A stretch of DNA of 64,000 nt from Nocardioides kongjuensis. Lineage in GTDB: Bacteria; Actinomycetota; Actinomycetes; Propionibacteriales; Nocardioidaceae. Of this stretch, positions 33,583 through 43,302 are shown one piece after another. A model generated the notes under the pieces. The model saw only the letters and a list, made by a program, of their open reading frames with translations. It ran no database searches and was not told the DNA's origin. The translations under genes and the position numbers were made by a program. The stretch's first letter is position 1, and each line of letters starts with the position of its first letter. Where the stretch lies: NCBI RefSeq assembly GCF_013409625.1, contig NZ_JACCBF010000001.1, positions 4,405,001 through 4,469,000 on the forward strand. The letters run 5' to 3'.

Positions 33583-34197
33583 GACTGGTTGCTCTCTCCC
33601 CTCTCGACTGACCGCCGCTCATGTCGGGAGCGTGCGGATGGCAGCAGCAGTGTTGCACCACCGCGCGGGTTGCGCAGTTACCCGTCCCCTCCGGAATGCA
33701 GACCGCCCGGGGCAGCCGGCCAGACACGAATCATGGAGGATCAAGTCGGTCAACGGGGTGGGAACTACGAACGCAATCGGAACCGCCAATCCTGCCCGCT
33801 CGTGCGTCCCGGCTGGCAAAGGGCGTCCCAACTCGTGCGTCCTAGGACCGGCTCTCGCCACCGCCCGCTGAGTCGCAATGGCACTCCTCATCGAGAGCCA
33901 GGACGAGTTCGTCGCCGTGGACTTCGACGAGCAACCTTGGTTCGCATCGTTTCCGCATGTCGGTTCTATGCCGTGAGCGCACGGGCTGGCGGTCCTCTGG
34001 CCGCCAACCTCTGCTCCCGCTGACAAGGAACCTTGAGGCCTTGAGGAGAACCCATGCTTGCGGCGACGGGCTGCGCTCAGCCACCAACGTCGCGTTGAGA
34101 CATCGGAGCAGCGGGTGTTGGCTGGTCGGTCGGGGCGCCAAGGAAGGGCTGGTCTCTCAACGCTGGCGAGGCGGACCCGAGGCGGAGCTGGGACTGA
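33583..34197. other. Intergenic, no confident gene
   Basis: A short plus-strand frame from the ATG at 33878 (MALLIESQDEFVAVDFDEQP, 32 residues) has coding-like composition but no family match. Otherwise no frame is convincing. Confidence 0.3.
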
Positions 34198-35359
34198 TCA
34201 GTGAGCCGCCGGGTCGGGTCCGACCGGATGGAGGGAGGGCCGCGAGCAGCCGACGCAGGTGCGGGCCCTCCCGCTGCTCGTCGTAGCGGAAGCCCGAGTA
34301 CCTGCCGGGACCGTCGTCCTCGACGTCGCTGCACACGATGCTGTCGACGCCGTGCCGGGCGGACTGCGGAGATGAGGTACTCGTTGCGAGGCCGGCAGGG
34401 TGCGGACACGACCTGGATGGCCCGGGTCGGCTCCGTTACGAACGCGAGCTGGAACATGCCACTTCCGGCGAATCCACCAACGACGCCGGCCGCGCGGAAC
34501 ATCTGGACTTGCTCGGCAAGCGAGAGTTCCTCGGGGAAGACGACCTCGAAGCCGTGGTCGACGAAGACCTGCTCGACGTCCTCCCGGTTGCGGCACGACC
34601 GGTTCGCCAGGCGCCTGGACACGAAGATTCGCCGTGGCCTGCTGAGCGCCTCCGCTTGCGCGGCGAGCCGATCTCCCGCCCGACGCCAGACCTCGGCGAC
34701 CTGCGGGTGCACGTAGTGGGGGTTGCTGAACATGGGCGTGCCGGCCACGACGATCCAGGCGCACCGGTCCCTCCACCAGGAGCACCCGGTCGCGCGGGAT
34801 CCCTCCAGCGTCGTACAGTGCCAGCTCGAGGTCGAGCAGCGTCGGGTGGACGTCGCTCGCCATCACGATTGCCTGCGCGTCAGGGTCTGCGGCGAGGGCG
34901 TGAGGCCAGGCCCACACTCGCGCCAGCGACTCGGTGATCAGGTGACCGAAGTGTCCGCGATCCTCGTTGTCGAGGTGCAGGTAGGTGCCGTCCAGGACGG
35001 GGACGTCGGGCCCGATCGGCTCGACCGGCACGACGAAGTTTGGGGCGACCTCAGGAAGGGCGATGTTGCGCAGCACCTTGCCGCGATGGTGCCGGTAGGT
35101 GTCGGGCAGCACGACTCGGCCCCGCAGCGCGACCTGGTGACGGGGCGACGACGACTTCTCGGTACTCGCGCAGGTTCAGGTCGACGGCCTCGATGGGCAG
35201 CTCGTGGTGCCGATCTCGGGGTTCGGGGAGTTCCCGGTACTTCGGCGGATCCGGAGCCGCGCCGGGTGGCACGGCGATCACCCTGACGACAGATGAGGAC
35301 GCGCCGCGGCCAACGTCGCGAGCAACCTCGAGGCAGCCGTTGAAGTCCTCCTCCCGCAC
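34198..35359 (-). pseudogene. Glycosyltransferase family 61 protein, frameshifted
   Basis: The protein can be followed across three frames. It begins MREEDFNGCLEVARD, then ELPIEAVDLNLREYREVVV. It continues in a second frame LPDTYRHHRGKVLRNIALPE, YLHLDNEDRGHFGHLITESL and DRVLLVEG. A third frame gives FSNPHYVHPQVAEVWRRAGD, RRIFVSRRLANRSCRN, VFPEELSLAEQVQMFRAAGV and CRPRNEYLIS, before another shift to HGVDSIVCSD and LRRLLAAL. The GHFGHLITESL and FVSRR motifs are typical of GT61 (DUF563) glycosyltransferases of surface polysaccharide synthesis. At least three indels mean no intact product, unless the indels are assembly errors. Confidence 0.75.
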
Positions 35360-35912
35360 CTTGAAACGCCGGCGCAGCCGGCCTCGGATCGGCTCAGTCT
35401 CGGGTTCTTGCCAGTGGACGAGTTAGAAGGGACGGCTGACGGCTACTTTCGCCCAATCCCAATAGGTCACGTCGAAGTTGGGAGGCAGCGCCCTCCGCGC
35501 GAGAGCGGATCGTCGGAACGGTTCGGCGCGTCTCAAACGAACCCCCCGGTCGCCGGATTGTGCTTGTCGCGCGGTGCCGCCGGGGTCAGTACAAGTCGGC
35601 GATCTCACCAAATCCCCGCTTGCGCGTGTGGTCATCATGTGGTCATCACGCGTTGTCCTCACTGTCCTCACTGTGCTCGGGACGAGGCGCGGTCGCCTTC
35701 TTGAGTGCCTGCTGTGGTGGATGCCGGAAGGTCGCCGGCCTCGGCTCTCTCGTAGCGACGGACGAATAGGCTGCAGCGTCCGGCCGAACGAGCTCTTCGA
35801 CGGAGTTCTGCGCCTCGAGCATTGCCAAGCGGTCGCCGAGGCCGTTTTGACCGTATCGGCTCGATGAGTATGACTTCCCGGCGGACGACCTCTACGGACG
35901 TCATGTCGGACG
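35360..35912. other. Intergenic or decayed, no confident gene
   Basis: Two short minus-strand frames look partly coding: one ending at 35423 (LPPNFDVTYWDWAKVAV) and one at 35646-35828 (MLEAQNSVEELVRPDAAAYS). Neither has a clear start or family. They may be remnants of a locus that included the GT61 gene. Confidence 0.3.
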
Positions 35913-37229
35913 TCATCCGCGCGGTGGGCACCTCACGCCTCCGCGGCTCTTGCGTGGCGCCTGCCGCTGCGACCGGGCGACCAGGACACCTCCCGCACCC
36001 AACAGAGCGACGGCGAACAGGATGAGCGCCGGAGACAGGGGCGAGCCGGTGTTCGGGAGCGTTGAGGACCCGGCCACCTCACCGCCCTTGGGCACCGGCG
36101 CAGCACTCGCCTGGTCGGTCGTGGTGATCGAGCCCGCCGGTGTCGAGGGGGCGAGTGTTGGGGTCGGGGCGGGCGTCGCCGTGGATGTTGGAGTCGGTGT
36201 GGGCGTCGGCGTCGCGGTTGGAGTCGCGGCGGAACCTTGTCCAGTACCGCTCGCCGACGAGGTTCGCTCCGTCGCGGTCACCGGCTCTTCAGCTCCGTTG
36301 ATGGTGACGGTGCCCTGGTTGGTGTAGGCCCCGCGTGACGGGTCTATGACGTGGGCATCGACCCACACCTCGAAGATCTCTCCGACGGCAAGGCCGGTCA
36401 GGGTGACGGTCAATTGTTGAGCCGTGCAGGTGATCGTGGCCGGGTTGTTGGTGAACGGCGCGCTGAGAAATCCGCGTGTGCCGCGGACTGTGCCGACTTT
36501 CACGGCCACCGTCGCACAATCCAAGGCGAGGCCCGGTCCGGGTGTGTCGGTAACCGTAACGTCGGAGGTGGCGGCGGTCATCGCGGGCGCCGTAATCACC
36601 GATCGGACGATGCTCTGCTCGGCGTTGTGCCACCAAGAGTACTTCTTGGTGGCGGCAGGGTCGGGACCGCAGCCGTCGGTACACGGATCGGTGGTCGAGA
36701 TCGGCGCATGGATCACGCTCGATCCGACATCGAACTGGAGGTCGACCTGCTCGGTGGTCGTCTGCTCAACGTACTGCGTGCTGAATGCGCAGGCGCCATG
36801 CAGATTTGTCGGATGATCCGACGCGTAGCCGCTCAGTGTGAAAGTGACCAGGCCGGATGCGTCGGCCAGCGCGGTGGCGACAACAGTGCCATCGGGATCG
36901 CGCAGATCGAAGGCCGCCGCACCGAACCAGCGCAACTGCGCCGGAAGCTTGAGCGTGAAGGTGTCACCGGGTTGGGAGTAGTCAGGAACCGCCCAGGTGC
37001 AAGTGAAGTCGACCTCGTCCCACTGCTCCACCTGTGAAGCGGTCGTCGTCATGGATGTAATCCCGTCCGGGATGGTAGCGGCAGATGCGGGAGACTGACC
37101 GGTGGTGATGGTCAGCATCAACGCCGAGAACATCGCGGTGACCGCTGCCACGAGAATTGCCGCGTGTGTTGTAGATCGAAGACGAGACTGGGGCACTTGA
37201 AAACTACTCCTCATTGGGCGAAGCGCCAT
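35913..37229 (-). CDS. LPXTG-anchored surface adhesin
   Basis: A 438-residue exported protein. Signal peptide: AAILVAAVTAMFSALMLTI, residues ~23-41. Two adhesive Ig-like domains of the ClfA/SdrG type follow: ~60-180 (DEVDFTCTWAVPDYSQPGDT, FTLSGYASDHPTN) and ~190-315 (KKYSWWHNAEQSIVRSVI, GEIFEVWVDAHVIDPSRGAY). A wall-spanning Thr/Pro repeat (ATPTATPTPTPTPTSTAT) comes next, then a canonical sorting signal LPNTG, a hydrophobic segment (ALILFAVALLGAGGVLVA) and a basic tail. A sortase should attach it to peptidoglycan, where it would act in adhesion. It is a single gene beside the GT61 remnant. Confidence 0.88.
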   Translation of the reverse strand: MALRPMRSSFQVPQSRLRSTTHAAILVAAVTAMFSALMLTITTGQSPASAATIPDGITSMTTTASQVEQWDEVDFTCTWAVPDYSQPGDTFTLKLPAQLRWFGAAAFDLRDPDGTVVATALADASGLVTFTLSGYASDHPTNLHGACAFSTQYVEQTTTEQVDLQFDVGSSVIHAPISTTDPCTDGCGPDPAATKKYSWWHNAEQSIVRSVITAPAMTAATSDVTVTDTPGPGLALDCATVAVKVGTVRGTRGFLSAPFTNNPATITCTAQQLTVTLTGLAVGEIFEVWVDAHVIDPSRGAYTNQGTVTINGAEEPVTATERTSSASGTGQGSAATPTATPTPTPTPTSTATPAPTPTLAPSTPAGSITTTDQASAAPVPKGGEVAGSSTLPNTGSPLSPALILFAVALLGAGGVLVARSQRQAPRKSRGGVRCPPRG

Positions 37230-38462
37230 CCGTCCCCGGACCCTTCACTTGGCGGATGCGAGCGCGGTCCTTCAGCTGCCGACGGTGACCGTGTTGAACG
37301 ACCACTTCCGGTGACCAACGGGGTCGCGGACCTGGAGGCAGTCGGCGAGCCTTCGTCTGCGGACCAAGCCCGAATTGGGCAAGGTGAGGACGGCCGCGGC
37401 CGCAGGCGGGATGTGCGTTTGCTTGTCGCGATCGGCGTCGTCGTGTCGCATCCGCGGTCGGTCAGTCGGATGTCGTCGCGGTCGAATGAGGGCGGACTCG
37501 GGAGCGTGACGGCGGTGCTTCGGAGGTCGAGGGTGAACGATCCGCCGGCGAAGGTGGAGCCGCCTGCGATCTTCGTCGTCCGAACCAGAACGTTGGACTT
37601 GCACGCTTCTGCCGGTTCACACATGAACGCGACGCGCGGGTTGGTGTCCAATCCGATCGCCTCGAACTGAGAGTCCTCCACTGCAACGACGCGTCTAGAC
37701 CGCACACCAATACCCGGCCGTTGAGCCGTTCTCTTGTCGATCCGCGACTTGTTGCCCACGCAAAGGGGACGCCACCATTGAGCGGCACTTACGGGCGAGC
37801 TGACATAGAACGCCGAACGTGACCGCGGCGAACATATCGACGCATGCAGTCGACCGTCGAGCTCCCGTGTCGCGCCCGACACGGTGTGGAGACAACTCCG
37901 CTCGATGAACATGAGCGGCGCCCTCACTGGCAATCCGATCAGCGGAAGATTTCCTTGCGCCGTGGTCAACGCGACCCCGAACTCGAACCGCGTGCCTTGC
38001 GGGAGCTCTGTCAGGGCTGGGTCCATGGTCCCACCGAGCACGTTGCTGGACGGCCTCTGATCGCGCGGCCGGCACCAACTCAGTGCCAGTAGCTCGCATG
38101 GATTCACGGGCAACGCCTACACATGCGGAAGCGCCTCGGCGATCGGTTGAGGCCGAGTCTCAGCCTCGGACGAGGCCCATAGGATCGGCAAATCAAGGTC
38201 AAGCGTCCTCGGGCGGTGGTCCGGCATGCGCTGAGCTGCGACCGGACCTGGACGGCGTCGCCGGCCACTGGCGCCCCGCCCGCGGTGGAGCGGTCGAGTT
38301 CGTGGGCGAGGCGGCGCGGGCCGGTCTTCCGCAATCTGGCAAGACGGATGGCGATGCCCGGGAATAAGGAACTGAGGGCCGGTGCGTCTATGTATCGGGA
38401 GGGAAGCCCAAGTAGGCCACTTCATTGAGGTTGCGTCGGGCCGCCCAGGAGGGAGAAGGCTC
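37230..38462. other. No confident gene; one doubtful minus-strand frame
   Basis: A minus-strand frame at 37211-38113 has a plausible middle (QGTRFEFGVALTTAQGNLPL, then NVLVRTTKIAGGSTFAGGSF) but ends in S/R/P-rich sequence and overlaps the adhesin start, so it may be a frameshifted remnant of a secreted protein. From 38114 to 38440 I see nothing. GGAGGG at 38450-38455 serves the next gene. Confidence 0.3.
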
Positions 38463-39653
38463 ATGTCTCGGAATGCCAGGTTGCTGGTTCGCCCCATCAC
38501 CGGAGCCACGCTGTTGGGCGCGAAGCGCGCGTTCAGTACCCGGCGTGTACCGCCGTCGTCGATGGCAACGCTGATCACGGGCTCGGTGCGTCCACGCTCT
38601 GGCGACATCGTGCTGGCTCGAGTGTCCAGGTTGGGCAATCACCGGCGGCTGGAGACCGTCGAAGGCCGTCGGGCTGCTCTGCACGTGGGCGACCTGATCG
38701 TGGTGGCATACGCCGACCGTTACGCACCGGACCAGTTCGAGTCGGAGGTGCCCGACCGTCTTGAACCCACCCAACTGGTGGCTTCGGGTGGAATCGCATC
38801 CAAGGTGCTGAGTCGGAGCCGAGCCGTCAGGGCAGCCACCGACATCGTGCCGCTCGGATTGATCGGGGACGAGCGTGGACAGCCCTTGAACGTCCGCGAG
38901 TTCGCGCTGCCCCCCGTGACGCCCACGCGACCGCGCCCCGTGACCCTCGCCGTCGTCGGAACATCCATGAACTCAGGGAAGACCACCACGGTGCATCACA
39001 TTGCCGAGGGGATGGCGAGGCGAGGGGTCCGTGTCGGCACGACCAAGGTGACCGGGACCGGATCCGGCGGGGACTACTGGGTGATGCTCGATGCGGGCGC
39101 GTGGCCGATGCTTGACTTCACCGATGTCGGCCTCGCCTCGACGTACCGGCAACCAGTCGGCCTGCTGGAGGAAAAGATGCTGGAGCTGGTCGACCACTTG
39201 ACAGAGTCGGGGACCCAGTTGAACTTGGTCGAGATCGCAGACGGCTTGTACCAGCAGGAGACCGCACAGCTGATTCGGTCTGAGGCGTTCCAGTCCATAG
39301 CCGACGCCGTGATCTTCGCTGCTGGAGACGCCATGGGCGCCGTCCACGGCGCTGAGGTGTTGAAGGCACTCGGGCACAACCTGCTAGGTGTCTCGGGGCG
39401 GATCACCACGTCCCCGCTCGCGACTCGAGAGGCAGAGGAAGCCCTCGGCATGCACATCTTGACGCTTGCCGACCTTGCAGACGCGGACTCGATGGGGGCG
39501 TGCCTGGGAATCACGGTGCCGGATCTGGCTGACGCCGGAGGCTCGGTCGCTGGTGAGGCTGCCAGTTGGGAGTTGAGCCTGCCCGGCCTGGCCGACGGCA
39601 TCGTGCACGAACGGGGTGGCATCGGGGAGCACGAGGTCGGCTCCAGGTCATGA
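38463..39653 (+). CDS. P-loop NTPase, first gene of envelope-type operon
   Basis: A 396-residue protein, start ATG at 38463 behind AGGAGGGAGAAGG. The N-terminal domain (~1-160) is beta-rich (GDIVLARVSRLGNHRRLETV, ALHVGDLIVVAYADRYAPDQ). The C-terminal domain has a Walker A in VVGTSMNSGKTTTVHHIAEG (about residues 160-180) and RVGTTKVTGTGSGGDYWVML. A Walker B-like stretch (LNLVEIADGLYQQET) follows, then FAAGDAMGAVHGAEVLKALG. The fold resembles the DUF1611/MobB/dethiobiotin-synthetase group, but I cannot assign a reaction. It has neither a signal peptide nor a membrane span. Its stop overlaps the ABC gene (ATGA), so they are co-translated. Confidence 0.72.
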   Translation: MSRNARLLVRPITGATLLGAKRAFSTRRVPPSSMATLITGSVRPRSGDIVLARVSRLGNHRRLETVEGRRAALHVGDLIVVAYADRYAPDQFESEVPDRLEPTQLVASGGIASKVLSRSRAVRAATDIVPLGLIGDERGQPLNVREFALPPVTPTRPRPVTLAVVGTSMNSGKTTTVHHIAEGMARRGVRVGTTKVTGTGSGGDYWVMLDAGAWPMLDFTDVGLASTYRQPVGLLEEKMLELVDHLTESGTQLNLVEIADGLYQQETAQLIRSEAFQSIADAVIFAAGDAMGAVHGAEVLKALGHNLLGVSGRITTSPLATREAEEALGMHILTLADLADADSMGACLGITVPDLADAGGSVAGEAASWELSLPGLADGIVHERGGIGEHEVGSRS

Positions 39654-41359
39654 TGGTGCGCATTCGCCGAATCGATGCAGCCGCGGTCGTCGGCATCGGC
39701 CTTGCTCAGGCGGCTGCGCTGGCCGCCACATTGCTGCTTGTCCGGTCCATCGTCGACGCTCTCGCTCCGGCAGGTGTGGGTCAGGCGGCTGCTGACCAGC
39801 GACACCACACCTACCTCCTCGTCGCTCTATTGTGCGTGACGGCACTGGTACAGGCGGCATTGCGTGCACTGGAGTTCTCGGTCGCGGAGAAGGCAGGTTA
39901 CGAAGTCGTCCGCCGGCTCCGGCTCGAGATGTATGAGCATCTTCAGGGCATGACTCCGACGCAGCTGCAGTATCGCGCTAGAGGGGGACTGATGCTCCGG
40001 TTCATCGGGGATCTGTCAATGCTCAGGCTCTGGATCAGCCGGGGCATCCTGCGCGGGACGGTGGCCCTCATCGTCGTGACTGCCACGTTGACCGCGATGG
40101 CTGTGCTCAACGTGTGGCTGGCGCTGGCAGTGCTCGCCGTGATCAGCGGTGGATCTGCCGCCTCGATCGGGTGGGGCAAGGCGATGCGCGCGGCCACCAG
40201 ACGGATGCGTCGCAGGCGGTCGCTGGTGACGGGCAACATTGACGAGCAGTTGAACTCCCTGGCGGTGGTCCAGGTGTTCGGCCGCGCCCGAGGAGAGTTC
40301 TCGCGCCTCGCACAGCAGACCGAGTTGCTGACTCAGGCTCTGTGTCGCATCGCCGGACTGCGGGGACGGCTGCGTGGCATCTCGTCCGCCACCGCTGCCC
40401 TGTCGGTCGCGGCTGTGCTGGGTGTGGGCCTGGTCGAGGTGAGCCGCTATGCGACGACTGTCGGAACGGTGGTTGCTGCTCTGCTCATGACACAACAGCT
40501 CAGTGGCCCGGTGCGCAATCTGGGACTCGCCCACGACTACTGGCACCGCGGACAGGTCTCGCAGCAGAAGATTACCGAGTTCATCAACAGTTCGAGCAGC
40601 GGGCTCGAGCCAGCAGGAACCCAACCGTTGCGACTTCGGTCGGGTCGCGTTGAGTTCGTCAATGCCGCCGTCGAAGGTCGGCTCCCTGCGATCTCGGCCG
40701 TCGCGGCCCCCGGTCGTATCGTCGGCATCTGCGGGGCAGCGGGTAGCGGCAAGTCGTCGTTGCTCGCGCTCGTGGCCAGACAGCTCGAGACCACGAGCGG
40801 CGACGTGCTCATCGACGGCCAGGTCCTCGCTTCGACGTCGCCGGCCTCCGCCTTCCGGCAGCTCGGAGTCGTGAGCCCGGACCTGCCCCTGATGCGAGGA
40901 ACGGTGTGGCGCAACCTGACCTACCGGATGCCGAATGCCTCACGTCACGAGATTCAGAGAGTCTGCTACGCCCTCGGTTTGGACGAACTGGTCTCCACGC
41001 TGCCGGGCGGATTCGAGTTCTGGGTCACCGAAGGTGGCCGGAATCTCTCCACAGCGGAGCGTCAGCTCCTCTGCCTGGGGCGGGCCCTCATCAACTCCCC
41101 CAAGGTGCTCCTGTTCGATCAACCCACGCTCGGCCTTGACCCCACGCAGGCATCAACTGTCCGCAAGTACCTTGCCGGATATCGCGGGACAGTCCTGCTG
41201 GCATCAACTCAGCCGGCCGACCTCGCCATCGCTGACGTCGTCTGGGACCTGGGTTCCGAAGGCAGGATCAGCGTTGTCGAGGGCGATGAGTACCGGCGCA
41301 GCCCGAGAACGACGACTACCAACCAGGTACGACCATGGGTCCGCAACGTCACGGCCTGA
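39650..41359 (+). CDS. ABC exporter-fold protein with degenerate ATPase domain
   Basis: A 569-residue fused permease-ATPase. The N-terminal ~300 residues hold about six membrane helices and an EAA-like coupling region (KAMRAATRRMRRRRSLVTGN, then LNSLAVVQVFGRARGEF). The ATPase domain has an intact Walker A (GICGAAGSGKSSLLALV), but other motifs deviate. The Q-loop Gln is Pro (VVSPDLPLM). The signature is LSTAERQ instead of LSGGQRQ. The Walker B catalytic Glu is Gln (VLLFDQPTLGLD). The switch His region reads LLASTQPADLAIAD with no His. ATP may bind but turnover should be weak or absent, so it may be a gated or structural transporter. The substrate is unknown; context suggests an envelope polymer or peptide. 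The next gene overlaps its 3' end by 25 bases. Confidence 0.88.
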   Translation: MMVRIRRIDAAAVVGIGLAQAAALAATLLLVRSIVDALAPAGVGQAAADQRHHTYLLVALLCVTALVQAALRALEFSVAEKAGYEVVRRLRLEMYEHLQGMTPTQLQYRARGGLMLRFIGDLSMLRLWISRGILRGTVALIVVTATLTAMAVLNVWLALAVLAVISGGSAASIGWGKAMRAATRRMRRRRSLVTGNIDEQLNSLAVVQVFGRARGEFSRLAQQTELLTQALCRIAGLRGRLRGISSATAALSVAAVLGVGLVEVSRYATTVGTVVAALLMTQQLSGPVRNLGLAHDYWHRGQVSQQKITEFINSSSSGLEPAGTQPLRLRSGRVEFVNAAVEGRLPAISAVAAPGRIVGICGAAGSGKSSLLALVARQLETTSGDVLIDGQVLASTSPASAFRQLGVVSPDLPLMRGTVWRNLTYRMPNASRHEIQRVCYALGLDELVSTLPGGFEFWVTEGGRNLSTAERQLLCLGRALINSPKVLLFDQPTLGLDPTQASTVRKYLAGYRGTVLLASTQPADLAIADVVWDLGSEGRISVVEGDEYRRSPRTTTTNQVRPWVRNVTA

Positions 41360-42171
41360 TCGAGTCACCACCACGTGGCCCGACGCCTCGTCGTCCGGCA
41401 CGCCTCGGCTATCGGGCGTTCATCCCAGCCAACCCTGAGCGGCTGCTCGTGCTCGTCCATGGGCAACGGCGTGACTCTGCACGCCTGTTCAGGGCATTCT
41501 TGCCCAGCGCGATCTACACCAACGTCGCCCTGATGGCGCCAACGTTCGGCGATCGGGAGTTCACCGGATACCAACGGCTCGCCGGCCGCCAGGGGCAGTT
41601 CGCTGCACACGACGCGCTGGTCGCAGCCGTCGCGTCGTTGAAGGCCGAGACAAGCCTGCAGTGCTCCACCATAGACTTGTTCGGCTACTCCGGTGGCGCA
41701 CAGTTCGCCCATCGGTTCACCCTGGTCTCACCCCATCTGGTTCAGCGAGCGGCCGTTGCGGCGTCCGGCTGGTACACCTACCTACGGGCCGGTCGCCGCT
41801 GGCCCTATGGGCTCGAACACAGCAGTGGTACGTCGACAACAGTCGACCCAGTCGCCTTCCTCACGGTTCCGATCCTGGTCCTTGTGGGCGAGCGCGACGT
41901 CCGTCCAGGACCGGCCGTCCGCAGCAACCGACGACTTGACCGCGAACAAGGTATTGGCCGCCTCGAGCGGGCACTCCGTTGGGTCGATCACACCGAATCG
42001 GTAGCACGCACCCTGGGCGCCACCTCCAACGTCACTTTCGACCTTCTCAGCTGTGCCGGACATTCGTTCGGCGAAGCAGCTCGCGCCGGGCTCGTGGACA
42101 AGGTCATGGCCCACTTCAACATAGGCAACGACGGCGCATTCGGGTCCTGCCGCGAGGAATGGAACAGATGA
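41335..42171 (+). CDS. Alpha/beta serine hydrolase, cytosolic
   Basis: A 278-residue hydrolase. It has the oxyanion-type LVLVHGQRRDSARLF near residue 38, the nucleophile elbow in DLFGYSGGAQFAHRF (Ser about 118), an acid candidate in VPILVLVGERDVRPGPA and the catalytic His in LLSCAGHSFGEAA (about 242). It resembles PHB-depolymerase-like or dienelactone hydrolase-like esterases. A related but exported lipoprotein is encoded two genes downstream; the two share Y-x-x-F-G-x-S-x-GAQF and a W-Y-T stretch followed by PYGL. There is no signal peptide. Start and stop overlap both neighbours, so the gene is inside the operon. Confidence 0.82.
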   Translation: MGPQRHGLIESPPRGPTPRRPARLGYRAFIPANPERLLVLVHGQRRDSARLFRAFLPSAIYTNVALMAPTFGDREFTGYQRLAGRQGQFAAHDALVAAVASLKAETSLQCSTIDLFGYSGGAQFAHRFTLVSPHLVQRAAVAASGWYTYLRAGRRWPYGLEHSSGTSTTVDPVAFLTVPILVLVGERDVRPGPAVRSNRRLDREQGIGRLERALRWVDHTESVARTLGATSNVTFDLLSCAGHSFGEAARAGLVDKVMAHFNIGNDGAFGSCREEWNR

Positions 42172-43286
42172 AACGATCCACCCGAGACCGCATTCTGATC
42201 GCGGTGCTGGCAGGCAGCGCTGTGGCGACCGGATGCGCAGTAGGCCTCCACCTGGCCTCAGCAAAGGGACCCGATGTGGCCACCGTCGATGCGCATCCGA
42301 CGCCACAACAGTCGGGGAGTTTGAGCATCGACTTCCTCGGCGACACGATGCTCGGCGACGGCGCCCAACCGCTGCTGGATCGTCACGGTTATGACTACCC
42401 TCTGACGAAGGTGACGGGCCAGCTCGACGCCGACTACACGATCGTCAACCTGGAAACAGCCATCACCACCGCAACCCAACCAGCCATTCCGGGGAAGCAG
42501 TACTCCTACGCCAGCTCGGCACTCGGCCTCGACGCCTTGCACCGAGCTGGCGTCGACGCAACCAGCCTTGGCAACAATCACAGCATGGACTACGGGTCAG
42601 TGGGTCTCGCTGACACGCTCGCCGCCCTGAACCGATCGGGACTGGCCGGCTTCGGCGCAGGGTCAACGCTCGCCGACGCCGAGCGGCCCCTGCTCATCAC
42701 CAGCTCATCGGGCGACGTATCGGTTATCTCGCTCACCGAGGACTTCGGCTTCGCGAGCACTGCCACCACCGATCACGCGGGCACTGTGGCCTTCAGCGCA
42801 CGATCCGTCCAGCGCGGCGTGGACCTGGCGCGGGCTGCCGGCGCCGAGTTCGTGGTCGCCTACGTCCATTGGGGCGACAACTACGCGCCCACCAACAATC
42901 AGCAACGCTACTGGGCAAGGATGCTGGTCGACGCCGGTTACGACCTGATCATCGGCACAGGCCCCCATTCCAGCAGCCGAGTCGAGCTCGTCGACGGCGT
43001 TCCCGTGGCCTACAGCATAGGGAACTTCGTGTTCGGGGCACCGGGCCGCTTCGACACCTACGGGCTGCTCGGCGTCGGACTCGCGGTCCGCCTGACCGTC
43101 GAGAGCCAAGGTGCCAGTCTGCGCCTGAGCTGTCTGCGTACCGACAACGACGTGGTGCGGTACCAGCCCAGGCCCTGCGCTCCGGCGGTGGCTCGGCGAA
43201 CCATGACTGCCCTGGCGCCTGCCCCGAGTATCGATCCGGGTGGGAGCACCGCGACGATCCGCTTCACTGCCCGCACGCCCTCGTGA
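42168..43286 (+). CDS. CapA-like (PgsA) metallophosphatase-fold protein, exported
   Basis: A 372-residue protein from the ATG at 42168 (ATGA overlap). The signal or anchor is ILIAVLAGSAVATGCAVGLH. The CapA pattern is complete: SIDFLGDTMLGDGAQPLL, YTIVNLETAITT, SLGNNHSMDYGSVGLADTLA, VVAYVHWGDNYAPTNNQQRY, YDLIIGTGPHSSSRVELVDG and VAYSIGNFVFG. CapA proteins of poly-gamma-glutamate capsule loci act in export, anchoring or trimming of the polymer. No CapB or CapC gene is seen here, so the polymer may differ. The residues expected to bind metal (D, N, H, GTGPH) are present. Confidence 0.9.
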   Translation: MKRSTRDRILIAVLAGSAVATGCAVGLHLASAKGPDVATVDAHPTPQQSGSLSIDFLGDTMLGDGAQPLLDRHGYDYPLTKVTGQLDADYTIVNLETAITTATQPAIPGKQYSYASSALGLDALHRAGVDATSLGNNHSMDYGSVGLADTLAALNRSGLAGFGAGSTLADAERPLLITSSSGDVSVISLTEDFGFASTATTDHAGTVAFSARSVQRGVDLARAAGAEFVVAYVHWGDNYAPTNNQQRYWARMLVDAGYDLIIGTGPHSSSRVELVDGVPVAYSIGNFVFGAPGRFDTYGLLGVGLAVRLTVESQGASLRLSCLRTDNDVVRYQPRPCAPAVARRTMTALAPAPSIDPGGSTATIRFTARTPS

Positions 43287-43302
43287 AGTCGTGGACACGA
43301 AG

